Shown here: piece after piece, positions 25,457 through 33,092 of the stretch
Layout: every line of letters begins with the position of its first letter
Position numbering within the stretch: position 1 is the stretch's first letter
Program-made: the position numbers and the translations under genes
The notes under the pieces: model-generated
Databases searched by the model: none
What the model was told of the DNA's origin: nothing
Seen by the model: only the letters and a program-made list of their open reading frames with translations
Source of the DNA: Bacillus sp. Bos-x628
GTDB taxonomy: Bacteria > Bacillota > Bacilli > Bacillales > Bacillaceae
Length of the DNA: 58,834 bases
Direction of reading: 5' to 3'
NCBI RefSeq assembly: GCF_040500475.1
Contig: NZ_CP159359.1
Location: 1-58,834 of the forward strand

Positions 25457-25483
25457 AGACACTCTTTCGAGGGTGTCTTTTTT
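25457..25483 (+). terminator. intrinsic terminator after polymerase
   Basis: AGACACTC and GAGGGTGTCT pair around TTTC, followed by T6. The downstream gene starts 28 bases later without its own class I element, so this is probably partial. Confidence 0.75.
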
Positions 25484-25511
25484 GTTTTATAAAACGAAAA
25501 GGACTGATTGT

Positions 25512-26432
25512 ATGAGTTTAGTATCAAAACCCCTTGACTTCGCTGAACAAATTAGAGAACAGCGGGCAAGTCAAGAAAGAGGCAGACAGTTAATTGCTGA
25601 CCTTAGTTCGCATATTGAGGCCATTGGAGGAGAAAATTATTTCGATATTTTAGAGGTAGAGGAGTTGATTCTACGGGAACAAGCCCACGCTGTTGAGGTA
25701 ATGAAGAAGGAAAAAGATTACCCTGACGACCTTCCACGTTTTTCTCCATCCAATGCTGGAAAATCCAAGGCTGAATTGTATTTAAAGGCGATCAAGGCGA
25801 AGAAGGATGAGAAGTTGACTTATCCTTTCCAAAACAGATGGACTCGTAATAGTTCGGCCATTCATGGTGCTATGCAGAAAACACTGCTAGAGGCTGAGAT
25901 CATATTACAAGACCCTATGTTCAGAGTCATGAAACTTCCTGAAAAGGGTGGGCTTCCTGCTTGGGAGAAGAATATTGAACGCTGGAAAGTGGTTGAACAT
26001 AACGGACAACGCTTTGTGATCTTTGGGATGTGTGATGGTATCCTAGAGTACACGAAAGACGGTTCTAAGGTTGGTTTTGAATATAAAACAAAGTCTAACA
26101 GTGTGGCACAAATTAAACAGCTTAAAGAACCGAATCCAAGTCACTTGGCACAAACGGTCGCTTATGCCCTCCTATTTGACGTGGATGAGTGGCTTATTAC
26201 TTATGAGTCTGTCGCAAAGGATAAATGGACAACCAACGAAGAGGCAAGACCCGACTTCAAGATTTTTTACAATAATGTCACAGAAGAAGATAAGAAACGT
26301 CTGTTGGATAAGTGGGCAGATGTCGCTAAACATGTTGAGGCTGGCGAACTTCCGAAAGACCCATTAAGTAAGTTTGACTATATGTTCTTCCCTTACAAAA
26401 ACGTTTATGCGGAGTTAACTAAAAATGGATAA
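25512..26432 (+). CDS. PD-(D/E)XK exonuclease (RecB/Cas4-like)
   Basis: The product is 306 residues from ATG 25512 after AAAGGA. The nuclease core shows FSPSNAGKSKAELYL, GMCDGILEY (metal Asp), VGFEYKTKS (Glu-x-Lys) and HLAQTVAYALLF. This order is typical of phage exonucleases of the RecB-like superfamily used in recombination and DNA end processing. It overlaps the RuvC-like gene by eight bases, suggesting joint action in repair or genome resolution. Confidence 0.85.
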   Translation: MSLVSKPLDFAEQIREQRASQERGRQLIADLSSHIEAIGGENYFDILEVEELILREQAHAVEVMKKEKDYPDDLPRFSPSNAGKSKAELYLKAIKAKKDEKLTYPFQNRWTRNSSAIHGAMQKTLLEAEIILQDPMFRVMKLPEKGGLPAWEKNIERWKVVEHNGQRFVIFGMCDGILEYTKDGSKVGFEYKTKSNSVAQIKQLKEPNPSHLAQTVAYALLFDVDEWLITYESVAKDKWTTNEEARPDFKIFYNNVTEEDKKRLLDKWADVAKHVEAGELPKDPLSKFDYMFFPYKNVYAELTKNG

Positions 26433-26916
26433 TACTAGACTAGTATTGGCCATAGATAGTTCGCTGGCTTGTCCTGCTTTTGCGGTGCTGTTGTTTGACT
26501 TAGACAATCGCACTGTAGAAGTAGTCCAGCTAGCACATGTCAAAACAAACTCAAAGAAACCAACAGGTTATCGACTTGATCAAATAGATCATGTGTTGGA
26601 CAAGTTAACTTATACTTACAGTTTTGATGAAGTTGTTATGGAAAAAGGCTTCAATAAGTTTGCAACGGCCACACAGCAAATTCAAAGAACAGTAGGACTT
26701 CTTCTTTTTAGAATGTGGACATGGAAAGGTTACGAGATAGCCGAGATTTCCCCGACAACTGTTAAGAAGGTTTTGACAGGTTCTGGGAAGGCTAGTAAAG
26801 AAGAAGTGGCAGAGGCGTTAGAAAGATATGTAGGTAAGATTAAATACGCAAATAATGACGAATCTGACGCAACAGGTGTAGGAATTGCTTATGGAAAACA
26901 AAAGGGGTGGCTGTAA
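26425..26916 (+). CDS. RuvC-like Holliday junction resolvase
   Basis: This 163-residue protein has an RNase H-fold order of acidic residues: LAIDSS (Asp near residue 10), EVVMEKGF (Glu near 73) and DESDATGVGIAYG near the C-terminus. The segment TQQIQRTVGLLLFRM plus ISPTTVKKVLTGSGKASKEE follows the RuvC pattern in which K-x-x-x-G-x-G-x-A-x-K precedes the last acidic pair. It would resolve branched replication intermediates before packaging. Confidence 0.85.
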   Translation: MDNTRLVLAIDSSLACPAFAVLLFDLDNRTVEVVQLAHVKTNSKKPTGYRLDQIDHVLDKLTYTYSFDEVVMEKGFNKFATATQQIQRTVGLLLFRMWTWKGYEIAEISPTTVKKVLTGSGKASKEEVAEALERYVGKIKYANNDESDATGVGIAYGKQKGWL

Positions 26917-26933
26917 AGCCATTATTTTTTTTA
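26908..26933 (+). terminator. intrinsic terminator after RuvC-like gene
   Basis: TGGCT, GTAA, AGCCA, then TT-A-T8. Confidence 0.85.
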
Positions 26934-26939
26934 TTTGTA

Positions 26940-26976
26940 TGTCCCATTCTATCTCAACTTTGCAAGTGATTAATTG
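26940..26976 (+). promoter_or_regulatory. class I early promoter element 6
   Basis: TGTCC at 26940, TGCAAGT at 26961, then TAATTG. Confidence 0.75.
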
Positions 26977-27022
26977 TAAGAGGTTATTACTTACAAATAA
27001 CACAATCAAAGGAGAATGAAAA

Positions 27023-27406
27023 ATGAGTGAAAAAGTGGTTATTTCAAATGAATTAGCTGAGTTGATCGAGAAAAGATTAGATAATAACTTCACGAAAGAT
27101 GAACTAATAACATGGCACTTGCAAAACCAATTCCGTTCTGGAAGTAAGTTAAATCTATGTGAAGGCAATATCACTACTGAGGACTTGGCAAAAGCCCTAT
27201 ACATTGGCTACACAACGCCACCCACTTTAGATACTACAAAATTCGACAATCTAAGTGAAGCTGAACGTGAAGAAATTAATTCTTCCTTGTCAAATTCACT
27301 TGAAAAAGTAAATAAAGCACGCCTGTTCTCATATGAGGACGGATATAGAGAAGGAATCCTAAAAACGCTTGGCCGTCTAGGTATCAAGTTAAATGAAAAG
27401 CAATAA
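27023..27406 (+). CDS. unknown helical protein, single-gene unit
   Basis: This 127-residue protein has a good AAAGGAG site and its own class I promoter and terminator. Composition is acidic and helical (ELAELIEKRLDNNFTKDELI; LSEAEREEINSSLSNSLEKV). No domain was recognised. Its isolation as a monocistronic early unit suggests a host-takeover or regulatory role, but this is a guess. Confidence 0.7.
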   Translation: MSEKVVISNELAELIEKRLDNNFTKDELITWHLQNQFRSGSKLNLCEGNITTEDLAKALYIGYTTPPTLDTTKFDNLSEAEREEINSSLSNSLEKVNKARLFSYEDGYREGILKTLGRLGIKLNEKQ

Positions 27407-27409
27407 AAC

Positions 27410-27438
27410 GGGCTGACCCTTTTGGGTTGGCCTTTTTT
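27410..27438 (+). terminator. intrinsic terminator
   Basis: GGCTGACCC, TTTT, GGGTTGGCC (two wobbles), then T8. Confidence 0.9.
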
Positions 27439-27464
27439 TTGTTCTATATTTCCTCATTTTTCTC

Positions 27465-27501
27465 TGTCCCAAAACGGGTACTTCCTGCAAGTTCCTAAGT
27501 G
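27465..27501 (+). promoter_or_regulatory. class I early promoter element 7
   Basis: TGTCC at 27465, TGCAAGT at 27486, then CTAAGTG. Heads the nucleotide kinase operon. Confidence 0.75.
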
Positions 27502-27528
27502 TAAGACGAAGAATGAAAGGAGATTTAA

Positions 27529-28080
27529 ATGATGTTAACGGTTATCACTGGAGGTATGTTTGCCGAGAAGTCAACAGAACTTCTAAGACGAGGAAGACGG
27601 TTGAAACGTGCTGGGAAAGAGGTTGGCTACTTCAAACCATCTTTTGACAATCGGTACAGCGAAAACGAGATAGTCACCCATAACAATGAACGTGTACCAG
27701 CTTACAGCCTAGATCAAGCACTTACCTTGAAAAGTTTTGATTGGATTGTAGATGTTTTCCTGATTGATGAAGTTCAGTTTTTTGATAAAAGCATCCATTC
27801 AGCGATTGATTATCTACTGGAACAAGGTAAAACGGTCATTGTTGCTGGTCTTGACATGGATTATCGAGGACATTCTTTTGGAATTACATCCGAACTCATG
27901 GCAATTGCTGAGGAAGTTGTAAAGCTAAAAGCTGTTTGTGCTGAGTGTGGTTCGGACGCATGGGTTTCCTTTAAAGAAGAAAACGGCCAAAGGTTACAGC
28001 TAGGAACTAATGAGTACACACCGTTATGCCGTAAATGTTTCAACATAAGAAGGAGGGCAATTGAGGATGAAGTCTTTTAA
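27529..28080 (+). CDS. tdk: thymidine kinase
   Basis: This 183-residue TK1-family enzyme phosphorylates thymidine to dTMP with ATP. It shows the P-loop GGMFAEKSTELLRR (residues 8-21), the Walker B-type VFLIDEVQFF, the thymidine-site segment VIVAGLDMDYRG and the zinc site CAECG ... CRKC near the C-terminus. It overlaps the next gene start. With the two further kinases downstream it forms a salvage set supplying dNTPs during replication. Confidence 0.95.
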   Translation: MMLTVITGGMFAEKSTELLRRGRRLKRAGKEVGYFKPSFDNRYSENEIVTHNNERVPAYSLDQALTLKSFDWIVDVFLIDEVQFFDKSIHSAIDYLLEQGKTVIVAGLDMDYRGHSFGITSELMAIAEEVVKLKAVCAECGSDAWVSFKEENGQRLQLGTNEYTPLCRKCFNIRRRAIEDEVF

Positions 28081-28462
28081 ACATGAGGATTTTAAAGTAG
28101 GTCAGATTGTATTACACAAGTGGGGAATTATTGGTGAAGTGATTGACACAACTCGAAAGGCGGATGCTGTTGATTTTAGAGTAATCGCCTTCTTAGATAA
28201 ATTTTCTAAGTCACTACCAGAGTCCATGTATGGGGGGGGAGAGGGCGAGATATGGGAATCTACAGTTCCTTACATTGAGGACATTTTAGGTTACACAGAT
28301 AACTATGTCCAACCAACTAAAGAAGAAGAAAAAGAGGAAGAAACCTTGACGACGTTTCAAGCTGAATTAACTTCTGAGGTCAGATTCATAGGTAATAGAA
28401 AAGACTATGTGGCCTTCATTGAAGGTGTAAAGTCTCTATATGAAGCAGTGAATCGAAACTAA
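28067..28462 (+). CDS. unknown protein between nucleoside kinases
   Basis: The start is taken as ATG 28067 (131 residues); a TTG at 28061 is closer to the AGGAGG site. The first half has KVGQIVLHKWGIIGEVIDTT, suggesting a small SH3-like barrel; the middle has a very acidic linker (EEEKEEE). No catalytic motif seen. It overlaps the thymidine kinase gene by 14 bases and so is co-expressed with it. Confidence 0.65.
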   Translation: MKSFKHEDFKVGQIVLHKWGIIGEVIDTTRKADAVDFRVIAFLDKFSKSLPESMYGGGEGEIWESTVPYIEDILGYTDNYVQPTKEEEKEEETLTTFQAELTSEVRFIGNRKDYVAFIEGVKSLYEAVNRN

Positions 28463-28489
28463 TAAATAAAATTTAAAGGAAGTGGGGGA

Positions 28490-29137
28490 ATGACGGTGCT
28501 GGTCGTGGGAGGCATGATAGGTCTTGGTAAGACAAGCGTTGCCGAGTTAGTCGGCAGAAAGTTAGAAAGTGAAGTTTTTTATGAAAGTGTGGATGACAAC
28601 CCTATTCTACCTTTGTTTTACACAGCTAGTGATGAGGAAATTCAAGCGAAAAGATATCCATTCTTGTTGCAACTGTATTTTCTTCAAACACGTTTTGAGG
28701 CAATTAAACAGGCTTACAAAGATAGCAACAATGTATTGGACAGGTCGATTTACGAAGACTGGTACTTTGCAAAGGTTAACCACGATCTAGGACGCATTTC
28801 AGCACTTGAATTTCGTATCTATGAGGGTCTACTCAATGAAATGATGAAAGAGATTGACGGCTTACCTTATAGGAAAGCACCAGACTTGATGATTTACCTT
28901 AAAGCAAGTTTTGAAACAGTCCTTCACCGTATTGGGCTACGTGGTAGAGAATTTGAACAAGATCAAGGTTTAGTCGATTACTATAGAACGCTTTGGGAAG
29001 GTTACGACGAATGGGTTCAGTGCCATTATAAGGCCTCCGAAGTCCTCATTATTGATATGGACAAAACGGACGTTGTAAATAATCCTGCTGACGCTGAACG
29101 TGTGGTAAAGGAAGTTCGGAGAAGGTTGGGACTATGA
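28490..29137 (+). CDS. deoxynucleoside kinase (dAK/dGK type)
   Basis: This 215-residue enzyme has the P-loop GGMIGLGKTSVAELVG, the YES..DNPILPLFY substrate segment, NNVLDRSIYED with the DRS motif near residue 84, and a lid GLRGREFEQ. This is the deoxynucleoside kinase fold of Firmicutes deoxyadenosine/deoxyguanosine kinases. It converts deoxynucleosides to monophosphates. ATGA overlap couples it to the next gene. Confidence 0.9.
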   Translation: MTVLVVGGMIGLGKTSVAELVGRKLESEVFYESVDDNPILPLFYTASDEEIQAKRYPFLLQLYFLQTRFEAIKQAYKDSNNVLDRSIYEDWYFAKVNHDLGRISALEFRIYEGLLNEMMKEIDGLPYRKAPDLMIYLKASFETVLHRIGLRGREFEQDQGLVDYYRTLWEGYDEWVQCHYKASEVLIIDMDKTDVVNNPADAERVVKEVRRRLGL

Positions 29138-29331
29138 AACTCATAGAAACAATGGACTTTTTGGTAAATGACACCGTTCTTCTTCACTGTAAAGATATTA
29201 CAGATGTTCTTGATCTTCCTGAACCTGAAATGGTTGAGGTAGCTATAAAAGGCACTATTACAAAAGAACACTATGAGAAGTTAATAGAGGAAATCACATT
29301 ACAAGAATATTTGGAGGGCTTAGGATTATGA
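29134..29331 (+). CDS. small unknown protein
   Basis: This 65-residue acidic protein overlaps genes on both sides by four bases (ATGA), which is good evidence of translation. The sequence (ETMDFLVNDTVLLHCKDITD) shows no known motif. Confidence 0.6.
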   Translation: MKLIETMDFLVNDTVLLHCKDITDVLDLPEPEMVEVAIKGTITKEHYEKLIEEITLQEYLEGLGL

Positions 29332-29648
29332 GATATGACATTCAAAAACTTTATTTTGTCGGCCACACAACACTTGCTTACCAACTAGAGGCCTTGCTTG
29401 AAAAGGTGCCTGACGTTTCTGACGACATTGATAATTTAGTAGATTCGGTTCGGGATGCCCTTGAGGAAGAGTATGAAAGAGGTAAAGAAGACGGGTACGA
29501 AGAAGGCCACAAAGAAGGCTATGGTGAGGGTTTTGTAGAAGGTTTTGATGAAGGGTATTATGCGGCAAAGGATGTTGAGTACGAATACGGCTATAATGAA
29601 GGCTATGGTGAGGGTGATGAACACGGATTAAGTGAAGGTCAGGATTAA
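29328..29648 (+). CDS. protein with Gly-Tyr-Glu octapeptide-type repeats
   Basis: This 106-residue protein has N-terminal ~40 residues that are ordinary (LAYQLEALLEKVPDVSDDID). The rest is built of short repeats of form EGYGEG/EGFDEGY every four residues (YEEGHKEGYGEGFVEGFDEG), like the GxxxGxxxG helices of Yae1-type proteins. This favours a helix-helix adaptor. It is very acidic and ends the operon. Function unknown. Confidence 0.65.
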   Translation: MRYDIQKLYFVGHTTLAYQLEALLEKVPDVSDDIDNLVDSVRDALEEEYERGKEDGYEEGHKEGYGEGFVEGFDEGYYAAKDVEYEYGYNEGYGEGDEHGLSEGQD

Positions 29649-29692
29649 ACAAAATATTAATTTTATTATCAACATTAATACTAACACTTAAT
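29649..29692 (-). repeat. RNY-periodic hairpin element
   Basis: ACATTAA and TTAATGT pair around nine bases. The minus strand reads AGT GTT AGT ATT AAT GTT GAT AAT. It lies between the repeat protein and the PQ-loop gene. Confidence 0.5.
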
Positions 29693-29749
29693 GTGGTGGC
29701 GTGGTTAACGCACACCTGAAAATATAAAGTAAAACGGAGGAATTTCTTA

Positions 29750-30037
29750 ATGTTACAGTTTTTCAACATGCTTCAATTAATTGGTGGACTTATCTTGGCT
29801 GTGGGCTACATTCCGCAGATTATCAAAATTATCAAAACAAAATCTGTACGTGACTTCTCACGAATCTATATTGGCGGCATCTTTATTGGTATCGTGTTTA
29901 TGGAAGCATACGCAATTTACATGTTCTTTGTACAAGGTACAGCAGGGGCATTTTTCGCTACAAATACAATCTCGTTTATTCTTTCAGGAACAGAGTTTTT
30001 CCTAGTGAACCTGTACTGGAATAGACAATCAAAATAA
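29750..30037 (+). CDS. PQ-loop / SemiSWEET-like membrane protein
   Basis: This 95-residue protein has three predicted membrane helices. Helix 1 ends with GYIPQIIKIIKTKSVRDFS, the PQ-loop signature of SWEET/SemiSWEET transporters, followed by helices around FIGIVFMEAYAIYMFF and FILSGTEFFLVNLYW. Bacterial SemiSWEETs dimerise to move small sugars. An AACGGAGG site lies upstream. Why a phage carries one is unclear; it could modify host uptake or support a lysogen. Confidence 0.85.
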   Translation: MLQFFNMLQLIGGLILAVGYIPQIIKIIKTKSVRDFSRIYIGGIFIGIVFMEAYAIYMFFVQGTAGAFFATNTISFILSGTEFFLVNLYWNRQSK

Positions 30038-30086
30038 TAACAATATTAAGGTCAGTTTCGGTATTAATATCGGTACTGACTTTTTT
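30036..30086 (+). terminator. RNY-type hairpin acting as terminator
   Basis: GTCAGT (30051-30056) pairs with ACTGAC (30075-30080), followed by T6. The stretch reads as RNY triplets (AAT AAT AAC AAT ATT ...), linking this terminator to the dispersed family. Confidence 0.75.
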
Positions 30087-30087
30087 A

Positions 30088-30124
30088 TGTCCTAAAACAG
30101 AAGATTAGTGCAAGTACATAAATG
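30088..30124 (+). promoter_or_regulatory. class I early promoter element 8
   Basis: TGTCC at 30088, TGCAAGT at 30109, then ATAAATG. Heads the small-gene operon 30156-31524. Confidence 0.75.
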
Positions 30125-30155
30125 TAAGTAACTATTCTTGAAAGGGGGGGGGAAT

Positions 30156-30386
30156 ATGAAGCCAGCAAATGAACTAAAGCCAGTAGATATTTTAAAGGAA
30201 AATGTTATCGGCACTAACGTTACTGGAATCGATTTTGGGTGCAACGAGATTAAGATTTTATTAAATACAGGACATGAAATACATGCCTACGCATCTGGGT
30301 ATGAGTATGGGGAAATTACATTAACTGTGGATCTTATGAAAAGAGAAATAAAGAGGGTAGTAGGTGTTGACCTTGATGAATGTTGA
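30156..30386 (+). CDS. small unknown protein
   Basis: The product is 76 residues from ATG 30156 after a run of eight or so G that serves as ribosome binding site. The sequence (VTGIDFGCNEIKILLNTGHE; MKREIKRVVGVDLDE) looks like a compact beta protein. No family recognised. The end overlaps the next gene start. Confidence 0.6.
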   Translation: MKPANELKPVDILKENVIGTNVTGIDFGCNEIKILLNTGHEIHAYASGYEYGEITLTVDLMKREIKRVVGVDLDEC

Positions 30387-30567
30387 AAATCCAATGATTC
30401 GTTATAAAGAAAAAGAACCTGAGATTGTTGGGGAGTGTTCCGACTGTTCAGGAAGCCTAGCAGAAGATGAAACGTTTTTAAAATCTGCTGACGGTGATCT
30501 ATTTTGCGACATAGATTGCCTTTGTAATTATTTTGGAGTATTTGAAGTGGAGGGAACGGAAGTATGA
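30376..30567 (+). CDS. small treble-clef / zinc-ribbon-like protein
   Basis: The product is about 63 residues; the start ATG 30376 is chosen over GTG 30364, with no decisive site. Two Cys pairs are visible: GECSDCSGSL and DLFCDIDCLCNYF, enough for one zinc site. The C-terminal Tyr/Phe pattern resembles small phage zinc proteins. Its stop overlaps the next ATG. Confidence 0.6.
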   Translation: MNVENPMIRYKEKEPEIVGECSDCSGSLAEDETFLKSADGDLFCDIDCLCNYFGVFEVEGTEV

Positions 30568-30806
30568 AACAGCTTTTACAGATAATCTTACAAATTGGTC
30601 TTTTAATTTTACTTTCGGCAATTGTTATCGGATGGTTTTGGGGAGTACCCTACCTATTCCATCTAATTATGCCTCATATTAGTTACACGCTATTCGCCAC
30701 TGTCTGGCTGTCGATAGCTTTAGTGAATAATATTTATGGCCGCATTAAAGCACAAAGACAGCTAAAGCAAATTGCGGAAGTACAGAAGATTATGGGAGGT
30801 AATTAA
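30564..30806 (+). CDS. small two-helix membrane protein
   Basis: This 80-residue protein has a hydrophobic helix ILQIGLLILLSAIVIGWFWG and a second one around LFATVWLSIALVNNI, then a basic/amphipathic tail. It overlaps the upstream gene by four bases. No family recognised. Confidence 0.6.
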   Translation: MKQLLQIILQIGLLILLSAIVIGWFWGVPYLFHLIMPHISYTLFATVWLSIALVNNIYGRIKAQRQLKQIAEVQKIMGGN

Positions 30807-30807
30807 G

Positions 30808-30993
30808 GTGAACGAGAACAATAAAGAATTAGTTGATAAGCTAAGTAAAATTGCTGAAAAGTTAGATGATCTTTCTTATACACCAGATGATGCCAACTTT
30901 TGTGAACTAGGTGACTGGTTTCACAGCACAGGTTCACGATCACTAGACATTCTATCGTATGAACTAAGACAACTTGTGAAGGAGATTAAATAG
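30808..30993 (+). CDS. small unknown helical protein
   Basis: The start is GTG 30808 (61 residues), nine bases after GGGAGGT; the longer frame from 30772 would overlap its neighbour for no reason. The sequence is helical and acidic (KLSKIAEKLDDLSYTPDDAN; DILSYELRQLVKEIK). Confidence 0.6.
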   Translation: MNENNKELVDKLSKIAEKLDDLSYTPDDANFCELGDWFHSTGSRSLDILSYELRQLVKEIK

Positions 30994-30994
30994 T

Positions 30995-31315
30995 ATGCGA
31001 ATCGTATTACAGGGAAGCATGACACCAGCACAGATGGGTAAGGCTGTTGCTGAAATATTAACAAACACACTTGAAAAGGCTGAGGCCAAGGGGAAACAAT
31101 ATCCTATTCATAATGCTGTGGTTGAATTTAACTTAAATGTACAAGGTGAGGACAAGCCTGTATTGCTGGTGGATGATGAAAGAAATGCAATGTTGACAAT
31201 CCATTCAGGAATTGAAAAAGGTGAACTGACTGAATATGTCGAGGTTGACCGTTCTGAGTTGGTAGCCAAGTTTGATGAAATGGTCGATCAGGCCACAGGG
31301 GAGGAGGATGAATAA
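30995..31315 (+). CDS. unknown protein, phage early operon
   Basis: This 106-residue protein starts MRIVLQGSMTPAQMGKAVAE. A regular alternation of strands and helices suggests a small alpha/beta fold (VVEFNLNVQGEDKPVLLVDD). It ends with an acidic tail, and its stop overlaps the next ATG (ATAATGAAG). No function assigned. Confidence 0.6.
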   Translation: MRIVLQGSMTPAQMGKAVAEILTNTLEKAEAKGKQYPIHNAVVEFNLNVQGEDKPVLLVDDERNAMLTIHSGIEKGELTEYVEVDRSELVAKFDEMVDQATGEEDE

Positions 31316-31524
31316 TGAAGTTTAATGTTAACAGACTTTTAATTGCTTCACTTTTATCAATGATTACTGTGATGTTTGTGGATTCAATTCAAAAAGGCGA
31401 GATTATTTTCTCTATTATTTTTGCTGTTTTCATGGTTTTAGATATTATTATCTTAGCATTTGGTGTCTATGGCAATAATGAGGATGATAAGCCCATTTCA
31501 ATTAAAATCACTAAAAATAAATAA
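31315..31524 (+). CDS. small two-helix membrane protein
   Basis: This 69-residue protein has two predicted membrane helices (LLIASLLSMITVMFVDSI; FSIIFAVFMVLDIIILAFGV) and a charged C-terminus. It is the last gene of its operon and overlaps the upstream stop. Confidence 0.6.
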   Translation: MKFNVNRLLIASLLSMITVMFVDSIQKGEIIFSIIFAVFMVLDIIILAFGVYGNNEDDKPISIKITKNK

Positions 31525-31534
31525 AGCTAAAGAA

Positions 31535-31569
31535 AACCCGCTGACTATTTTTTGTCGGTGGGTTTTTTT
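31535..31569 (+). terminator. terminator between convergent genes
   Basis: AACCCGCTGAC pairs with GTCGGTGGGTT (wobbles included), followed by T7 on the plus strand. It overlaps the 3' end of the minus-strand repressor gene. Confidence 0.8.
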
Positions 31570-31952
31570 CTTGGTTTTCTTTCCTTTCTGACTGAGGCTA
31601 AAAATTCCTCCTGATCAGGTAAAATTCCATTCTTTTTTATCTCATGCTGGTCTTCTGTAAACTGTTTCCGCACGTCATCTTCCATTAAAAACTCAAACAG
31701 TTCATTTAAGTCAGTAATACGTAAAGCCATAGCAACAGTGGTTAGGTGAGGGATATTTATTGTTGACCTAGTTGTGTTGGCCAGTTCAGATAAGGCACTA
31801 AGACGGATGCCAGTCATAGCTGACAATTCTTTCAGCTTAATTCCCCGTTCTTTTAGCAACTGGCGTAAACGACATCTAAGCCTAAAAGAAGGAAACTTGT
31901 TCAATTCTTCTTTTTCTTTATCATTCGTCCATTCATGCATTTTTATGATCAT
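31545..31952 (-). CDS. XRE/Cro-CI-type repressor
   Basis: This 135-residue minus-strand protein has an HTH_3 domain in residues ~25-85: LRQLLKERGIKLKELSAMTG then IRLSALSELANTTRSTINIP and HLTTVAMALRITDLNELFEF. The C-terminus is charged and basic. It has a strong sigma-A promoter (31992-32020) facing a class I promoter on the other strand, the usual layout of a lysogeny or early-gene switch. No peptidase domain is fused, so SOS cleavage is not expected. Confidence 0.8.
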   Translation of the reverse strand: MIIKMHEWTNDKEKEELNKFPSFRLRCRLRQLLKERGIKLKELSAMTGIRLSALSELANTTRSTINIPHLTTVAMALRITDLNELFEFLMEDDVRKQFTEDQHEIKKNGILPDQEEFLASVRKERKPRKKPTDKK

Positions 31953-31991
31953 CTGTATTACGCCCCTTTAGATAAATGTCTCCTACTTTAA

Positions 31992-32020
31992 ATTATATTA
32001 TGATATATCAGAAATTTCAA
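31992..32020 (-). promoter_or_regulatory. sigma-A promoter of the repressor gene with palindromic operator candidate
   Basis: On the minus strand: TTGAAA (32020-32015), 17-base spacer, TATAAT (31997-31992). The spacer contains the perfect palindrome TGATATATCA (32001-32010), a possible operator for self-control. It is 11 bases from the divergent class I element. Confidence 0.75.
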
Positions 32021-32030
32021 GTCTGTTTCG

Positions 32031-32067
32031 TGTCCTTTTTTAAATACAAATTGCAAGTGTATAAGGG
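32031..32067 (+). promoter_or_regulatory. class I early promoter element 9, divergent from repressor
   Basis: TGTCC at 32031, TGCAAGT at 32052, then ATAAGGG. Heads 32081-34087. Confidence 0.7.
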
Positions 32068-32080
32068 AAGGGGGCTACTT

Positions 32081-32224
32081 ATGAACAAGAAAAAGAAGAA
32101 AAGAACCTTAGGTGTAATGACACAATCACGAGGAACCGTGCCGCCACCTGTAAGGGCTGACAGGCCTAAGAAGGGAAAAGGTTCGTATAAAAGATCAAAT
32201 GGAAAGAAGGTTGAAACCTTATGA
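32081..32224 (+). CDS. very small basic protein
   Basis: This is a 47-residue, strongly Lys/Arg-rich protein (MNKKKKKRTLGVMTQSRGTV) from ATG 32081 after AAGGGGG. It overlaps the dNMP kinase start by four bases. Nucleic-acid binding is possible on charge alone. Confidence 0.6.
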   Translation: MNKKKKKRTLGVMTQSRGTVPPPVRADRPKKGKGSYKRSNGKKVETL

Positions 32225-32790
32225 AAATTGCTGTTGCGGGAAAGATGCGGTCAGGTAAAGACACGCTTGCAAAATACTTTATAGAAAATGCTAACACGAT
32301 TCAGTTAGCGTTTGGTGATGAGATCAAGGAAATAGTCAGTATTTGTTTCCCTAATGAGGTTGCTAAAGGTAAACCGAGGAAACTATACCAACAAGTCGGG
32401 CAATTCTTTCGAGAGATTTACCCCAATGTTTGGGTAGATATTTTGGAAGATAAATTGGACAGTATTTCATTCTATGGACACCAAGACTTTATAGTTACAG
32501 ATGTTCGTCAGGCTAATGAGTACCGACTTTTAAAATCAAGAGGTTTCACCTTCATAAAGGTTGAGGCAGATGATGAGGTAAGACGGAAACGTATTGCAAA
32601 AGCTGGTGACGTTGTAAGCGAGGAAGATTTTCACCATGAGACAGAAACAGCCGTTGATTCCCTTCCTTTTGATTACCTGATCGAAAACAATGGAACATTA
32701 GAAGATTTTATGGCGGCCATTAAGTCCGTCCATGAGGAAATGGAAAGGGTAGACGCAACATGGATAAATATGAACAGGCCTACAAATTAG
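32221..32790 (+). CDS. deoxynucleoside monophosphate kinase
   Basis: This 189-residue protein has the P-loop VAGKMRSGKDTLAKYF (residues 4-19), a helix-rich substrate region and the segment QDFIVTDVRQANEYRLLKSR typical of T4 gp1-like dNMP kinases, followed by FIKVEADDEVRRKRI. It phosphorylates dNMPs to dNDPs, completing the salvage chain begun by the two nucleoside kinases. It overlaps the following sigma-like gene by 31 bases. Confidence 0.85.
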   Translation: MKIAVAGKMRSGKDTLAKYFIENANTIQLAFGDEIKEIVSICFPNEVAKGKPRKLYQQVGQFFREIYPNVWVDILEDKLDSISFYGHQDFIVTDVRQANEYRLLKSRGFTFIKVEADDEVRRKRIAKAGDVVSEEDFHHETETAVDSLPFDYLIENNGTLEDFMAAIKSVHEEMERVDATWINMNRPTN

Positions 32791-33092
32791 AGACAGAAAC
32801 AGGCGTGAAAGCCTTTTTAAAAGATTACCAAAAACTATCAGAAGCAAGGTTTTTCGCTAACGACTTATCAATTAGCGACATGTTGATTGACTTTGGTATT
32901 GCGATTGACCGTGCTTTGACCGATCGTCAGAAAGAGGTTGTTATCTTAACATACTTTCAAGACTTGAAACAGGTTGACGTGGCCAAAACGTTAGGCCTTA
33001 GCCAACAGACTGTCCAAGAACATACAGTGAAGGCAATTAAAAACCTTGCCACTTATCATATTTTAAGCAAACAAAGGGAGGAACAGGGTTGA
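32760..33092 (+). CDS. sigma-70 region-4-like transcription regulator
   Basis: This 110-residue protein has a C-terminal half with the sigma region 4 pattern: LTDRQKEVVILTYFQDLKQV then DVAKTLGLSQQTVQEHTVKA. It lacks region 2, so it is more like phage late-gene activators than a full sigma factor. The reading frame begins inside the dNMP kinase gene and ends overlapping 33089. It may turn on late transcription; this is inferred. Confidence 0.75.
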   Translation: MDKYEQAYKLETETGVKAFLKDYQKLSEARFFANDLSISDMLIDFGIAIDRALTDRQKEVVILTYFQDLKQVDVAKTLGLSQQTVQEHTVKAIKNLATYHILSKQREEQG

